From Heterobasidion occidentale (taxonomy: Eukaryota > Basidiomycota > Agaricomycetes > Russulales > Bondarzewiaceae): a stretch of 64,000 nucleotides of DNA. The position numbers and the translations under genes were made by a program. Positions 35,701 through 46,735 of this stretch are shown here, piece by piece (positions within the stretch are counted from its first letter, which is position 1; each line of letters begins with the position of its first letter). The DNA lies in the NCBI GenBank assembly GCA_039111635.1, contig JBCAQO010000001.1, positions 930,001-994,000 on the forward strand, read 5' to 3'. The notes beneath the pieces were generated by a model, which saw nothing but the letters and a program-made list of their open reading frames with translations, did not search any database and had not been told where the DNA came from.

Positions 35701-36679
35701 ATTGAGACGAGGAAGCCGTCGCGAGAGGAATGTGAGCGATGTTCCACGCGCAGAGGGAGTCGTTAGCATGACTAGCCATATATTCTGTAGGAAAAAAGAC
35801 GGCGAAACCGTCCCTGAAAGCCGATCTAACAGGCTTAAGACCTGAAAAGCCGTCATTCCACGTCCAAGCAAGTAGCACAGCTGCATACCTTGTCAAAGAA
35901 TTCCCCGGTCTCCTCTTCTAGCCCCGGAAGTAAAGCAAGAATGAAAGATTTCATGATAGGTCGTAAGCCCGCTTGAAGGGGCAAGAAGTACGTGTCGCAG
36001 AGGTTAAGGAGGGTGGGCTACACGTCCCCGTGGTTATTAATTCCAGCGTACCGGTCTGTAGATTGAAAAGGCACCTTGACAGATGTAGCTGCATACTCAA
36101 GGAAGGGGAATAAGCCGGATGCCCAGAGTGCCATGTCTCGTTTCAGGCCTTCGGACTGCGGGGTGTTAGGACGTAGCAAAGGAGGAGTTAGTGCGCAACG
36201 TACCCCGACAACAGCTAAGATATGGGAGTAGACATCCAAGGCCCTTTGGTGTACTCCACTCGGTAACGCGGGATTTAGACATTGCGATAATCGTTTTGCG
36301 ACAACGATCTTTCGGGGAATCTCCTTGAACTGCATATACGCTTGAAGAGTCTGTATTGGACGGTGACACGTTCAGCATCACGGTCAAGATGCAGGAATCA
36401 CAGAGGTGCGTACCTTGAGTAACTGCTTTAGAAAGGCAATGAAGTCCGCCCATTCGTGCACATTGTCAAACGAATTCAAGCATCTCTCCACTTGCTGCGT
36501 ATACTTCTTGAACTTTGGATCTGACGCATACGTTTGTTGCAAAGCAGCTATACAGGCAAGAGATGATACTAAGTTCAATATCTAAAGATTCACCGTGTCC
36601 ACGAACCACGATCGCCAACCCTGTCTGCAATGCGCGTCGAGGCCCTGTCGCCACTGCTCTCTGTGGTTTGTGATGCCAT
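29797..36679 (-). CDS. DOP1: Dopey family protein
   Basis: Large cytosolic scaffold that with Mon2 acts at Golgi and endosome membranes in retrograde traffic and membrane asymmetry. The probable ATG at 36677-36679 gives MASQTTESSGDRASTRIADR. The Dopey N-terminal domain follows: YASDPKFKKYTQQVERCLNS, VHEWADFIAFLKQLLK, IPRKIVVAKRLSQCLNPALP, GVHQRALDVYSHILAVVG, KRDMALWASGLFPFLEYA. Many helical-repeat exons follow (DNLLVRRSALDLLLQSLRMD, ALELLRGTLQ, QHWLDFILMTVPQFQHALQA). The C-terminus has QWIFITDTVDAVYRPDDWLP, FFVRNAYRRSAIN-like sequence and VYISGGNIDWEEVERGLV, ending at 29797. More than 20 short introns. It is the largest gene of the window, transcribed towards SSP120. Confidence 0.92.
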
Positions 36680-36972
36680 ATTTCTATTCCAAAGTCATGC
36701 GCCTGCGCCCGAAGATGTGACGGAAAATGAGAATAATGGTAGTCACTTGTGAGATGAAGCTTGAAAGCTTGAATCGGTGCCGCTTTCGAGACTGCATCCT
36801 CTCAACTGGACTGGACCGAGTGTAAGGTTAGGGTTGCTTGTTGCGCACTTCCGCAGACTTCCGCTTTCGCAAGTGCATACATGCGGTAAGAGTAAATAAA
36901 GGAGCAAAGTACAGCACAGCATAAGAAAACATGAGAAAGTAGTACATATCGAAGTACAAAGACTCGTATGAT
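36680..36972. promoter_or_regulatory. DOP1 upstream region
   Basis: About 290 bases separating the DOP1 start from the stop codon of the next minus-strand gene. It contains one TTAGGG-like site (AAGGTTAGGGTTGC near 36825) and a short direct repeat CTTCCGC (two copies near 36848-36863). Function not established. Confidence 0.3.
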
Positions 36973-38564
36973 TCATAGAACGAGCTCTATATCCTTGTCA
37001 ACTTCCGAAACCGCGATTGATAGCTGAGATTTCTTCCGCGTGGCCGCACGAATCCCAGGAGGAACACTGACGCTGGTTACATCAGGAACAGCAGAAGCGG
37101 AACGGGATGTCGCAGTAGACGCAACAGTCTCCGCCTTACCAGCCCTAGCTTTGGCGCCTACTCTCCCAGCAGGTGGAGCTGACAATGATAACGTAGGAAG
37201 CTTCGGCAGAGTGAGTGACCCCGATCCCCCTGCTAGCCTCTCGGTCTCAACCGCCGCCGCCGCGGCAGCTTGCTGGTTCGCAGCTGTTGCTGCAGCGGCA
37301 GCAGACGCTAGCTCTGAATCTTTCTCTCCTACCCAGGACCGCGCGAACCATCGCCCACCTGCAATGCCGCGGATCTCACGGTTCGCTGTACGCCAATGAC
37401 GCACTTTCTTGCCTGTACGGTCGAGTGGTATGACAGGAGCATAGCCAGTACCGATCTTAGGCGGTGGTTGGACGTAAAAGGGTTTGTTTGGGAGGGGGTA
37501 ACGGGGTAAGGCGATTGTGTCAAGGTTGAATTCGTCTACTTGCTGGACACCCGGGAGTGCTGGCGCTGTTATAGATTCAACCTCAGGTGTGTGGGCTTCA
37601 TGATGCGTTGGTGAGGAAGGTGCCGTCCCAGTATAACCTGACAAAAATGAAGTTATCACATGAAGTATCCCCGTCGATAACTCTGCTACATACCTTCACT
37701 CAGTTCGTCATGCACAGGAGCTACAAGGAGTGAATGCTTTGATCTAATAAACAACGTTATTTGGATGACTTGGAAGATAGTATGAGTGAAAATACTTTGG
37801 AACAGACTTTCTAGGTGCTCGCTGTGCTGCGGTGGTACCCTTTGGAACAGCCTTCTTCAATGCAAGAATAGTAGGCTGCGAAGATCCTTCGCCGTCAACG
37901 GGATCGGCAACATCTCTGGAAGGGGATGTTCTGACCTCATGGCTTGCTGGCGGAGACACTTCAAACGTGGTCATCAACGGCGCGGGATTTAGCGCACCCG
38001 TTCGTCCCTTCCGCTTAGTACCACTGCCTCTACCCTTTCCTCGCTTTGGTGGTGCAGCACCACGCGTGGAGGGACCAGGTGCTGAAGGACCCGGAGTCAC
38101 CACCGTGGAGCTGATGCCTTCTTCATCATCGTCGATGAGTTGATCCTCTTCCTCTTCCTCTACATCCTCCTCTTCGTCCGCCTCGTCGCTCTCCCGGGCC
38201 TCCTCGCCGGTCTCGCCGTTGAATGTGATGAATTTTGTTCCTGGTTTGGGTTCATTTACAACGAGGTTGACGCGAAATTCCCTGTATGTGACGGGGATGA
38301 TTGAGGCGGGGGACTGTCCTCTTCACGAAGAGTAGAAATATGGGGCGCATCCATGTCGACGTCTTCGTCCATGTCAGACTCTGACTGGTTGTGAGTAACG
38401 GCAGTGGTGGTGAGGTCTTCAGTTCGAGGTTCTCCGGAAGCAGGGTCGTAGCTAATCCAAGGAGAGGCGCGGAACATTTCAGGATCGGGGCGAATACTTT
38501 GCCTCAAGCGACTGTGGCGTTGCGACCAGGGCTGTCCGAGGGAGAGGTGACGCAATCGCATCAC
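36973..38564 (-). CDS. Unrecognised basic/acidic, probably nuclear protein
   Basis: At least four exons. The N-terminal region holds RASPWISYDPASGEPRTEDL and acidic SESDMDEDVDMD. A conserved-looking segment follows, VTYREFRVNLVVNEPKPGTK and FITFNGETG. Then a long acidic run, EEDVEEEEEDQLIDDDEEG, and a basic KRGKGRGSGTKRKGRTG. After two introns the largest exon carries the best block, PPPKIGTGYAPVIPLDRTGK then KVRHWRTANREIRGIAGGRW, FARSWVGEKDSE and a poly-Ala/Gln helix (AAAAATAANQQAAAAAA). Alternating acidic and Lys/Arg-rich tracts suggest a chromatin-associated protein. I considered INO80 subunit Ies4 but could not confirm it. The start is uncertain: 38564 or an internal ATG before RASPW at about 38484. 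Confidence 0.65.
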
Positions 38565-39477
38565 CCGAACTTTTGGAAGCAGGCTCGCTCCTAGGCCCTA
38601 GCAAGTTCTCATCTACTTGCTATGAGCCTTTTTGCCTCAAGCTACTCAGTGCTACACCTCAGTATCGACGAGAACGACGATGGCAAAGTTGTTACGCTTA
38701 GAACCCGCTTGTTACAAAGATCACCACCCCAACCCCAAGATACGACGATCATTCGGAACGATCTGCGGACTGGTGCTCTTCCGACTTGTCAACACTTCCT
38801 CAAGCACTTCCTTTTTCCCAGCGGAAGAAGGTGGAAGATCGTACTCAATGATTTTTGGCCGTCCGATCAGCTCGGTGCACATTCTAACTATATCGTGGGT
38901 GTCATTCACGTCCGATGGAGAAGAGGGGGAGGCGAAGCGCGAATTGCACGGTGTCATCGATCATCGACCATCCAACTTGTCCCGGTCCACCACTGTATAA
39001 ACTTGTGTAAGTAGGTGTAAGTATGTGACACCCGTTTGAAATTCATCATCTTCGTGATGCAGTGGAGGTCCTCGTTTGACCTCGTGTGCATAATAGTGGG
39101 CGGTCATCAGCGGCGTGCATGCTCCGGAAAATACCATCCAGGAGCGCTCTAGGTCCCGCTGCATTCCTCCAGAGTCTTGGAAATGTTTGACATCTCGATG
39201 GCCGCAGTACAGTTCAACGTTCAGTACCAAGACATCCATTTTTTTACAAGTTCATTGTCACTTCTTTCAAAAAAGCTATACTCCTTGCTCCCCTGCAAGC
39301 GCTGTCTCTCCGGACTTGGCAATGGAAAAAGCACTTGTGATTCCGGTGTGGAAAGACTGAGAAACAACTGTCGAACTAACGCGCCGAGGCTCAGCTTCAA
39401 TTTCAGCATATGATCCTCCTGACCCCTCTCAAAGCCCACGTGAAGTCGAGCGGTCATGGGTGCCCGAGGAAAATGTG
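38565..39477. other. Gene-poor stretch, one weak minus-strand candidate
   Basis: About 900 bases. On the minus strand, from 39457 downward, frames such as HMLKLKLSLGALVRQLFLSL, RDLERSWMVFSGACTPLMTA and HDIVRMCTELIGRPKIIEYD could be exons of a small gene. I cannot join them with convincing splice sites and recognise no family. The plus strand is also partly open. I leave it unannotated. Confidence 0.3.
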
Positions 39478-39484
39478 TATAAAG
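39478..39484 (+). promoter_or_regulatory. TATA box of the secreted Cys-rich protein gene
   Basis: TATAAAG 78 bp upstream of the ATG at 39562. Good match and spacing. Confidence 0.55.
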
Positions 39485-39561
39485 TACTCAGCGGATGCAG
39501 AATTGGACCCCACCTTTAGTTTCCCCACTAAGGTGCTCCTTTCCCCTCCTTCCAGTACGTC

Positions 39562-40367
39562 ATGTTCCGTGGTCTTTTGACAAGCTTCGTTCTTGCTTCT
39601 GCCCTTTCTGCCGTGGCCTCGCCCAGTGGCCCTGGCGTTTTACACGCTCGCCAAGATGTCCAGAACATTGTCTATGTCACGAGCACAGATAAACACTGGT
39701 ATGTCATGCCACGTTTTTCACCATTTCCTATTTTTCATTTTTTCGTCACCAACAGCATGATCATGCCCCGGGATGCGCACACGAACATTGGCGATAGCGA
39801 ACATCCCGGAGGCATGAAGACATACTGCACGCCTGCAGGCCGCTACTCTAGCCAGCAGGGCCAGCTTCCAGCTAATTTCTGGAGTAACATCGAGTTCAAG
39901 AGCGGCAAGGGCAAGAATGGCGGCCGTTATGCACAGCGTATGTGAGAACCTGTTACGTTGTAGCAAGGATACTTACTTAGATTCGCAGTCACTGGCTGCA
40001 TCAGGCCGAGCACTCTCAGTCGATTGAACGCAGATGATGCAGGCGGACAGTACGACTCCAGTGGTGGAGACGGTGGGAGGGGAAACCCCCAGGATTCTGT
40101 CTGTCTCGGGTGGGCTTAGATACTTTTTTTTATTACGCGTTCACTGAGCAATCATCTGATCTAAACCAGTTACAATCACTACGTGGAGCTCGTTGAGCCT
40201 GCTGGCCCTCGTGCATGCATCAGGTGCTGTGACGACCCTGCTGACTGCCCCACCAACAAAGGTATGTCTGTTTCTCTTCGTGTCCCCTCCGGAGTTAACG
40301 CTTGCTGTCTCCAGATACGGCAGGCTGCCCCAACGTCATCCCCGGCAACTACTTCAACTGTGGCTGA
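39562..40367 (+). CDS. Small secreted cysteine-rich protein
   Basis: Five exons splice cleanly with GT-AG introns. The signal peptide is MFRGLLTSFVLASALSAVAS with likely cleavage after it. The mature part reads MIMPRDAHTNIGDSEHPGGM, KTYCTPAGRYSSQQGQLP, TGCIRPSTLSRLNADDAGGQ, SVCLGYNHYVELVEPAGPRA, CIRCCDDPADCPTNKDTAGC and PNVIPGNYFNCG, with TGA at 40365-40367. I count ten cysteines, all after the signal peptide, an even number that suits five disulphides. No enzyme motif is visible. Its size, secretion signal and cysteine content fit the small secreted proteins that mushroom-forming fungi encode in many copies. Whether it works in cell-wall biology, development or host interaction cannot be said. 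Confidence 0.8.
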
Positions 40368-40531
40368 ACCTTGTTTGACGACTCGTACTGAAGGACTTTC
40401 ATCTCGGACACTTTCATGGACATTTGATGAACCCATCTTACTCCGCTTTCCTAACTTGATCTAATTTGCCATAATGCTCTCGAAACCCATTTTAATGACA
40501 TCGTTTCCTTTACTACTCATGAGTGACATGG

Positions 40532-41062
40532 TCAAATAAGTTCTTTCGACTTCCCTTCGTAGCCTTCCCACTTGCTCAGATCATCATCAATATCCAACAT
40601 CCTGGTTGCATAGAAAATGTGCGCCGTCGGTTTCACCTCGTCCCATCTCTTGACCTTCCCATCATCATCTCTTTCCAGCTGTGCACCCCACACGCTGACT
40701 CGGTTTGTTTTCGAATTCTTCGACGCAATGGTACAGCCGCAGGTCTTACAGCGAAAGCGCTGTTTCCACGGTCTCGAAGGATTGACGAACCCGTCGATAA
40801 AAGATTCGTGCGGGGTAGCATGAGTCCATGTGAAGTGCGACGCATCAATATGGATCGTATGGATGAACGGGCAGGCTATGATCAAGGCATAAGCGGCACA
40901 AAACTATCAAGCGCTATAAGAGCTATGCACACCGTTCAACCTCTGGCACTGAGTGCAGTGACAAAACGCACGTGTTACAGGCGGTGCAGAAATCTCATAA
41001 GAAACTGCACCGCAGTAGCAGCCTCCTTTCAAAGGGCTTTCTGCAGATATCGTCGTAGACAT
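40532..41062 (-). CDS. GFA/CENP-V domain protein
   Basis: Two exons. Exon 1 starts MSTTISAESPLKGGCYCGAV and continues SYEISAPPVTRAFCHCTQCQ. After an intron of about 57 nt exon 2 gives CPFIHTIHIDASHFTWTHAT, RFRCKTCGCTIASKNSKTNR and VSVWGAQLERDDDGKV, ending with GKSKELI and its stop at 40532. The order C-x-C, C-x-C-x2-C and later C-x2-C matches the zinc-binding glutathione-dependent formaldehyde-activating (GFA/CENP-V) fold. The founding member, bacterial Gfa, was proposed to speed S-hydroxymethylglutathione formation. Most fungal members have no known substrate, so the reaction is not assigned. Complete for the family. Confidence 0.85.
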
Positions 41063-41704
41063 GATGGTCGATTGGGGCCAAAAAGTTCGAATCTTGTGCA
41101 ACGCGAGCCTGTGATTATGGGCTTGGTGCTCACGGACTCCCGTGCCCGTCTGAAGCTGAGGCAGAGTAGAACGAAGTCCGTATCGAATCACCGCCAGAGT
41201 TCCCCAGAAGTAATAGAACGGTTATTCCAGCAGTTGTTGAATGCCGAGTACGCGAGCTTGAACAATAGAGCTGAGGAGGAGCAATCGACCATATACGGAG
41301 ATGAGCAGTTTCGCCAAGATCAATGTTCCACAACCATTCCACGATCTTTCCGAACAGCTGATCTCTAAACCAGCCGTGAGCGAAGACGTGAGCAAAGAAT
41401 CCGGAAACCAAAACTTCGATAGCGCTGAAAAGGTGGATACATTGCTGAAAAACTTGGTGCTGTTCGTAATGATGTAAGCAAGAATAACCGGCCGACATCT
41501 TCCGGCGAAGGCAACTTTCAGCCAACTCACGCTCATACTTAGACTCCCTCACTCTCGTCCCTTTGCTGGTACGTTGCTTCGGCTTGCGACAAGCTGCGAA
41601 GAGACACAAGTATCTGACCTTTATTTTACGATGTCTAGGACCCATTCCTTAAAGGATAGTGCCGACGATCCTCCTTGACCGGTTGGATAGAAAAAGGCGA
41701 TACC
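41063..41704. other. Divergent intergenic region between GFA and ATP synthase e genes
   Basis: About 640 bases. The minus strand has frames (for example VSTFSALSKFWFPDSLLTSS) without family resemblance or reliable splice sites. I take this to be the shared upstream region of two divergent genes, though a small unrecognised gene is possible. Confidence 0.35.
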
Positions 41705-42278
41705 ATGGTTTCCGCTACCGTCAACGTGTGCTCCGCTGTTTTCTACCACCAATTCTTGATATCAACGATGGTTTTATTTTGGCCATGAACAGGTTGTCCG
41801 ATATACCGCTCTCCTGTCCGGAGTGTTCTACGGTATCGCTCACCGTCGCACACTACAAAAAGCACACGACGAGGAGAAGGCGCGTCATGCGGTACATGAT
41901 CGAGCAAACCTGATAGCACAGGCGAAGGAGGCGTGGAAGAGGAACCAAGAGGGTTCCAAGGACGGTGGTGAGTCACTGCTCCTTCTGCATATGCTCGGCA
42001 CCTCGCCTTCCCCCCTCAGGACATGACACAACTTCTGGTACACGCTCGACTTCTGTATGTGCGAACCTAATTATGTCTAAGCGACCCCGACATAATTGTT
42101 CAAGCATTCGAAGTCCGGTACCCTATCCTTTCATATCATAACTCCATAATTTAGTTTGCCTCGGCATTCCTCCATGCACTCCATGCTCACGTTCTTTATT
42201 TTAGTCGTCACCGACCCAGAGGACTCTCGATTCGACCTCGAGAAGCTCCTCGCAAAGTGGGAGAGTGAATCGAAATAG
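41705..42278 (+). CDS. TIM11: F1Fo-ATP synthase subunit e
   Basis: Small inner-membrane subunit needed for ATP synthase dimers and crista shape in mitochondria. Three exons. Exon 1 gives MVSATVN. After an intron of about 66 nt exon 2 gives VVRYTALLSGVFYGIAHRRT, LQKAHDEEKARHAVHDRANL and IAQAKEAWKRNQEGSKDG. After a longer intron (about 41969-42204) exon 3 gives VVTDPEDSRFDLEKLLAKWE and SESK. The single TM helix carries the G-x3-G-like dimerisation surface (LLSGVFYG), followed by a charged coiled coil, as in the family. The second intron is unusually long for this window, at about 235 nt. Length is normal. Confidence 0.9.
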
Positions 42279-42607
42279 TCGCATGTCCGTTACCGTTCTG
42301 TTAATATAGAGCTCTCATTATTAGGGACCGCATGCATCTTCCGACGCTCTTGCCCTAATACCACTAATCCAACCATTGCCATGCTGTGTTTCGTCCACGT
42401 CCACAAAAAGTTTTGCTGTACATATATCTGGGGTTCCTCTACTTTGGTCTCTGAGAAATGGATGTGAATGCATCGTGGGAACAGAGCCAACGCGCTTTGA
42501 CGCGTCGGGCGCGTCCTTCGTTTCCTTGAGCTTTCGACTCTTCCGATCATATACCTACTATCGTCTGACAGCGCTGTACGCCCAATATCTATTGGTTCAA
42601 CCGGAAA
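42279..42607. other. Intergenic region upstream of the MSI1-like gene
   Basis: About 330 bases between ATP synthase e and the WD40 gene. No supportable gene or element. Confidence 0.4.
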
Positions 42608-44530
<1,923 letters not shown>

Positions 44531-44848
44531 ACGGATGTTGTGCTCTGTGAATGTTCATGTTCGAATACGATCCCTTGCTATGCTTGTATGATGGCTGATT
44601 AAAACAATAAATAACAGACAGATCCCCGATTTATATGATATACAGTGATGCAATAGTTGCATACCCATGTAGAAGCCTCACCGACTGACGCGTTCGCGGC
44701 CGATAACGCTAGTGGAATTACACTCCCCCTCCCCGATCCTACGATGAATCAAGTTCATGCATGGCATGAATCACAAGAAAAGAAGCCTCGCGAGCTCGAA
44801 TAAAACTGATCCAGGACAGTCAATAGATGAATAGCGTATAATATGCAA
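44531..44848. other. Convergent 3' region
   Basis: About 320 bases between the stop codons of the WD40 gene and the RAMP4-like gene. A/T-rich, with no gene seen. Confidence 0.4.
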
Positions 44849-45088
44849 TTATGGCACACCTCCACCGACAACAACAAATACAATCAAACCGAGGGCCCAG
44901 AGGCCTACGGGGGATTGCTTCGCGAGCTTATCTTTTCGTGATGGATTAACAGGATTTTTTCCAGCCTTGGCCTTGTTGGCGAACTGTGAATTCTTTTGGC
45001 GGATCTCGTGCGCGGTTGGCTGATGTGAAACGCGACAAGGTCAATCTTGAGGGCAGAAAAAACAAGATGCGCGTCGTTTGCTCACCAT
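44849..45088 (-). CDS. YSY6: RAMP4/Ysy6-like stress-associated ER membrane protein
   Basis: Very small tail-anchored protein that sits at the Sec61 translocon and helps protect nascent membrane proteins under stress. Exon 1 seems to be the start codon alone: ATG followed at once by GTGAGC. An intron of about 72 nt ends in CACATCAG. Exon 2 continues PTAHEIRQKNSQFANKAKAG, KNPVNPSRKDKLAKQSPVG and LWALGLIVFVVVGGGVP with TAA at 44849-44851. The basic N-terminus and single C-terminal TM helix match the family in size and order. Divergent from the BMT5-like gene, about 190 bp apart. Confidence 0.85.
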
Positions 45089-45279
45089 GATGACGGGTAA
45101 ATAAACGGTAAGGAGTGACTGGTAAGATTGAGCTGCGTATATATGGCACCGTTTGACAAACGTGGCAGGCTAGTAGTGCGCCACGCTGCCGACGCACGAT
45201 GTTTGACCGTATTTACCAAGAGCTTCTGAATCACACAACACCAAACAATGGCTATCTGGATCTTAGATCCACCTTTCTC

Positions 45280-46328
45280 ATGGCAAAAAACAAGAAATCT
45301 TCGCTCAAAAATGCGCTTTCTTCTCAGCAGTCGAGGCTCAAGAAAAAGCAGGAGGTGAAGCAGGCCGTAGAGCATCAGACGATGAAGAGCAAGAGTAAAA
45401 GCAAAGTCCCGCCGCAACGCTCGACGATTCCATTTTTGCCGACGGACAGGATCTTATTGATTGGGGAGGGAAATTTCTCGTATGCTCTGGCTCTCGTCCT
45501 TCATCCTCCTCCAGGCCTTGTGCATCTTCCCTCTGAAAACGTTACGGCAACCGCCTACGACTCGGAAGACGAGTGCTATACGAAGTATCCCGAGGCGGTC
45601 CAATATGTGCAAACTTTGAGGGAGAAGGGTGCTCAAATCATGTTTGGAGTAGACGCGACAAGGTTAGAGAAGTGCTCTCCACTGAAGGGCAAACGTTATG
45701 ATAGGATCGTCTGGAATTTTCCTCATGCTGGTGAGTGAGACCAGCCATTGATACTCGATAGATGGGAGGTGCTGATAGATACAAGGAAAGGGTATCACTG
45801 ATCAGGACCGCAACGTCCTCTCAAACCAGACTCTTCTTCTTGGATTTTTCCGCTCCGCTGCGCAATTTCTGAGACCCGGCCCTATACCTCAAGCAACAAA
45901 ACCCCGAAAACGCAAGCGGGCTCCCGACGAGGATGACAGCGATCCGCCGACCGAGGATGACTCAGAGAAAGGCAATACCGGTGCGCGAGGGACTGTCCTT
46001 GTGACGTTGCGAAACGTTCCGCCATATACAACTTGGTATGCTTCAAAGCCGCGTGCTGTGTGGATAATCTAACATCATTTTTCTCAGGGATATTCCAAGA
46101 TTAGCCAAGAACCCCCCTCCCCCACATACCGTCAATGTCAAACCAAACCCCCCTTACATTGTCGTAAGATCGTTCGCCTTTCACAGAAGTGATTGGCAAG
46201 GATACGAGCATCGTATGACGAAAGGAGAGCGCGCCCACGGGACAGGTGCCACGGGTGCAGGAGGTGAAGATAGGACATGGGAATTCTGTCTCAGAGACTG
46301 GTACACGGTGAAGCAATTAGCTTTGTAG
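45280..46328 (+). CDS. BMT5: 25S rRNA uridine-N3-methyltransferase, BMT5-like (DUF2431)
   Basis: Nucleolar SAM-dependent enzyme; yeast Bmt5 makes m3U2634 in 25S rRNA. The preferred ATG gives MAKNKKSSLKNALSSQQSRL, a Lys-rich nucleolar-type N-terminus; an upstream in-frame ATG at 45199 is possible. The methyltransferase core starts TDRILLIGEGNFSYALALVL (motif I), then VTATAYDSEDECYTKYPEAV, MFGVDATRLEKC and YDRIVWNFPHAG (the N-F-P-H-x-G motif of the family). After introns come NQTLLLGFFRSAAQFLRPG, VLVTLRNVPPYTTW, YIVVRSFAFHRSDWQGYEHR and RTWEFCLRDWYTVKQLAL. All expected motifs are present. Acidic insert KRKRAPDEDDSDPPTEDDSE is a typical linker. Confidence 0.9.
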
Positions 46329-46498
46329 GCCTCTTGCTTGCACACTCATTCTATCTTCTCCGGTCGCCGAGCTTGATGAGGAATTTCAAATGTGGCTCCC
46401 GGCGACATCTCGCACGTATTGACCGACTCATTTCATGTCTCTTGAGTTTTCTACTGAGGATCGTATCCACTCTTTCCTCCGCATGTAGCACTTTTGAC

Positions 46499-46534
46499 TC
46501 TGAGATGAACCCACACTCTGAGATGAACCCACAT
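46499..46534. repeat. Tandem 18-bp duplication
   Basis: Two adjacent units TCTGAGATGAACCCACAC and TCTGAGATGAACCCACAT differ at the last base. It lies 28 bp upstream of the CRE-like site of the AKR gene. Possible promoter element or recent slippage product. Confidence 0.7.
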
Positions 46535-46561
46535 CATCCGCTCGCAGAATTGGTGAGCAGC

Positions 46562-46569
46562 TGACGTCA
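46562..46569. promoter_or_regulatory. CRE-like palindrome TGACGTCA
   Basis: Perfect 8-bp ATF/CREB bZIP site, 63 bp upstream of a strong TATA box and about 165 bp upstream of the AKR start codon. Stress-response bZIP factors of fungi (Atf1/Sko1 type) bind this sequence, so stress control of the AKR is a fair inference. Confidence 0.55.
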
Positions 46570-46631
46570 GGGACGAGATCTTATCATCCAGCCGGATCGC
46601 GATTCCAAATTGAAAGTCGAGCCGTGTGCAC

Positions 46632-46640
46632 TATATAAAA
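46632..46640 (+). promoter_or_regulatory. TATA box of the aldo/keto reductase gene
   Basis: TATATAAAA about 95-100 bp upstream of the ATG at 46736. A strong match at a good distance. Confidence 0.6.
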
Positions 46641-46735
46641 GCTCACAAGAAACCGCATGTGAACAAGTTGACCTTCTCCTTCCCTCTCTTATCTCGCACC
46701 CACATTCAACAAATACAGCCTCCACCTCACGAGTC

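Noticed and set aside
36820..36835. TTAGGG-like site as an internal telomere repeat
   Set aside because: A single copy only; no tandem array. At most a transcription factor site.
38622..39457. Possible small gene, plus or minus strand
   Set aside because: Frames on both strands look mildly coding, but I could not join exons or recognise a family.
40523..41368. 281-codon plus-strand frame
   Set aside because: It lies antisense to the GFA/CENP-V gene, whose zinc-binding cysteines and clean intron are convincing. The plus-strand frame shows no family feature.
41130..41645. 171-codon minus-strand frame between the GFA and ATP synthase e genes
   Set aside because: No domain, no orthologous look, and it would overlap both promoters. 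Kept only as a possibility in the intergenic note.
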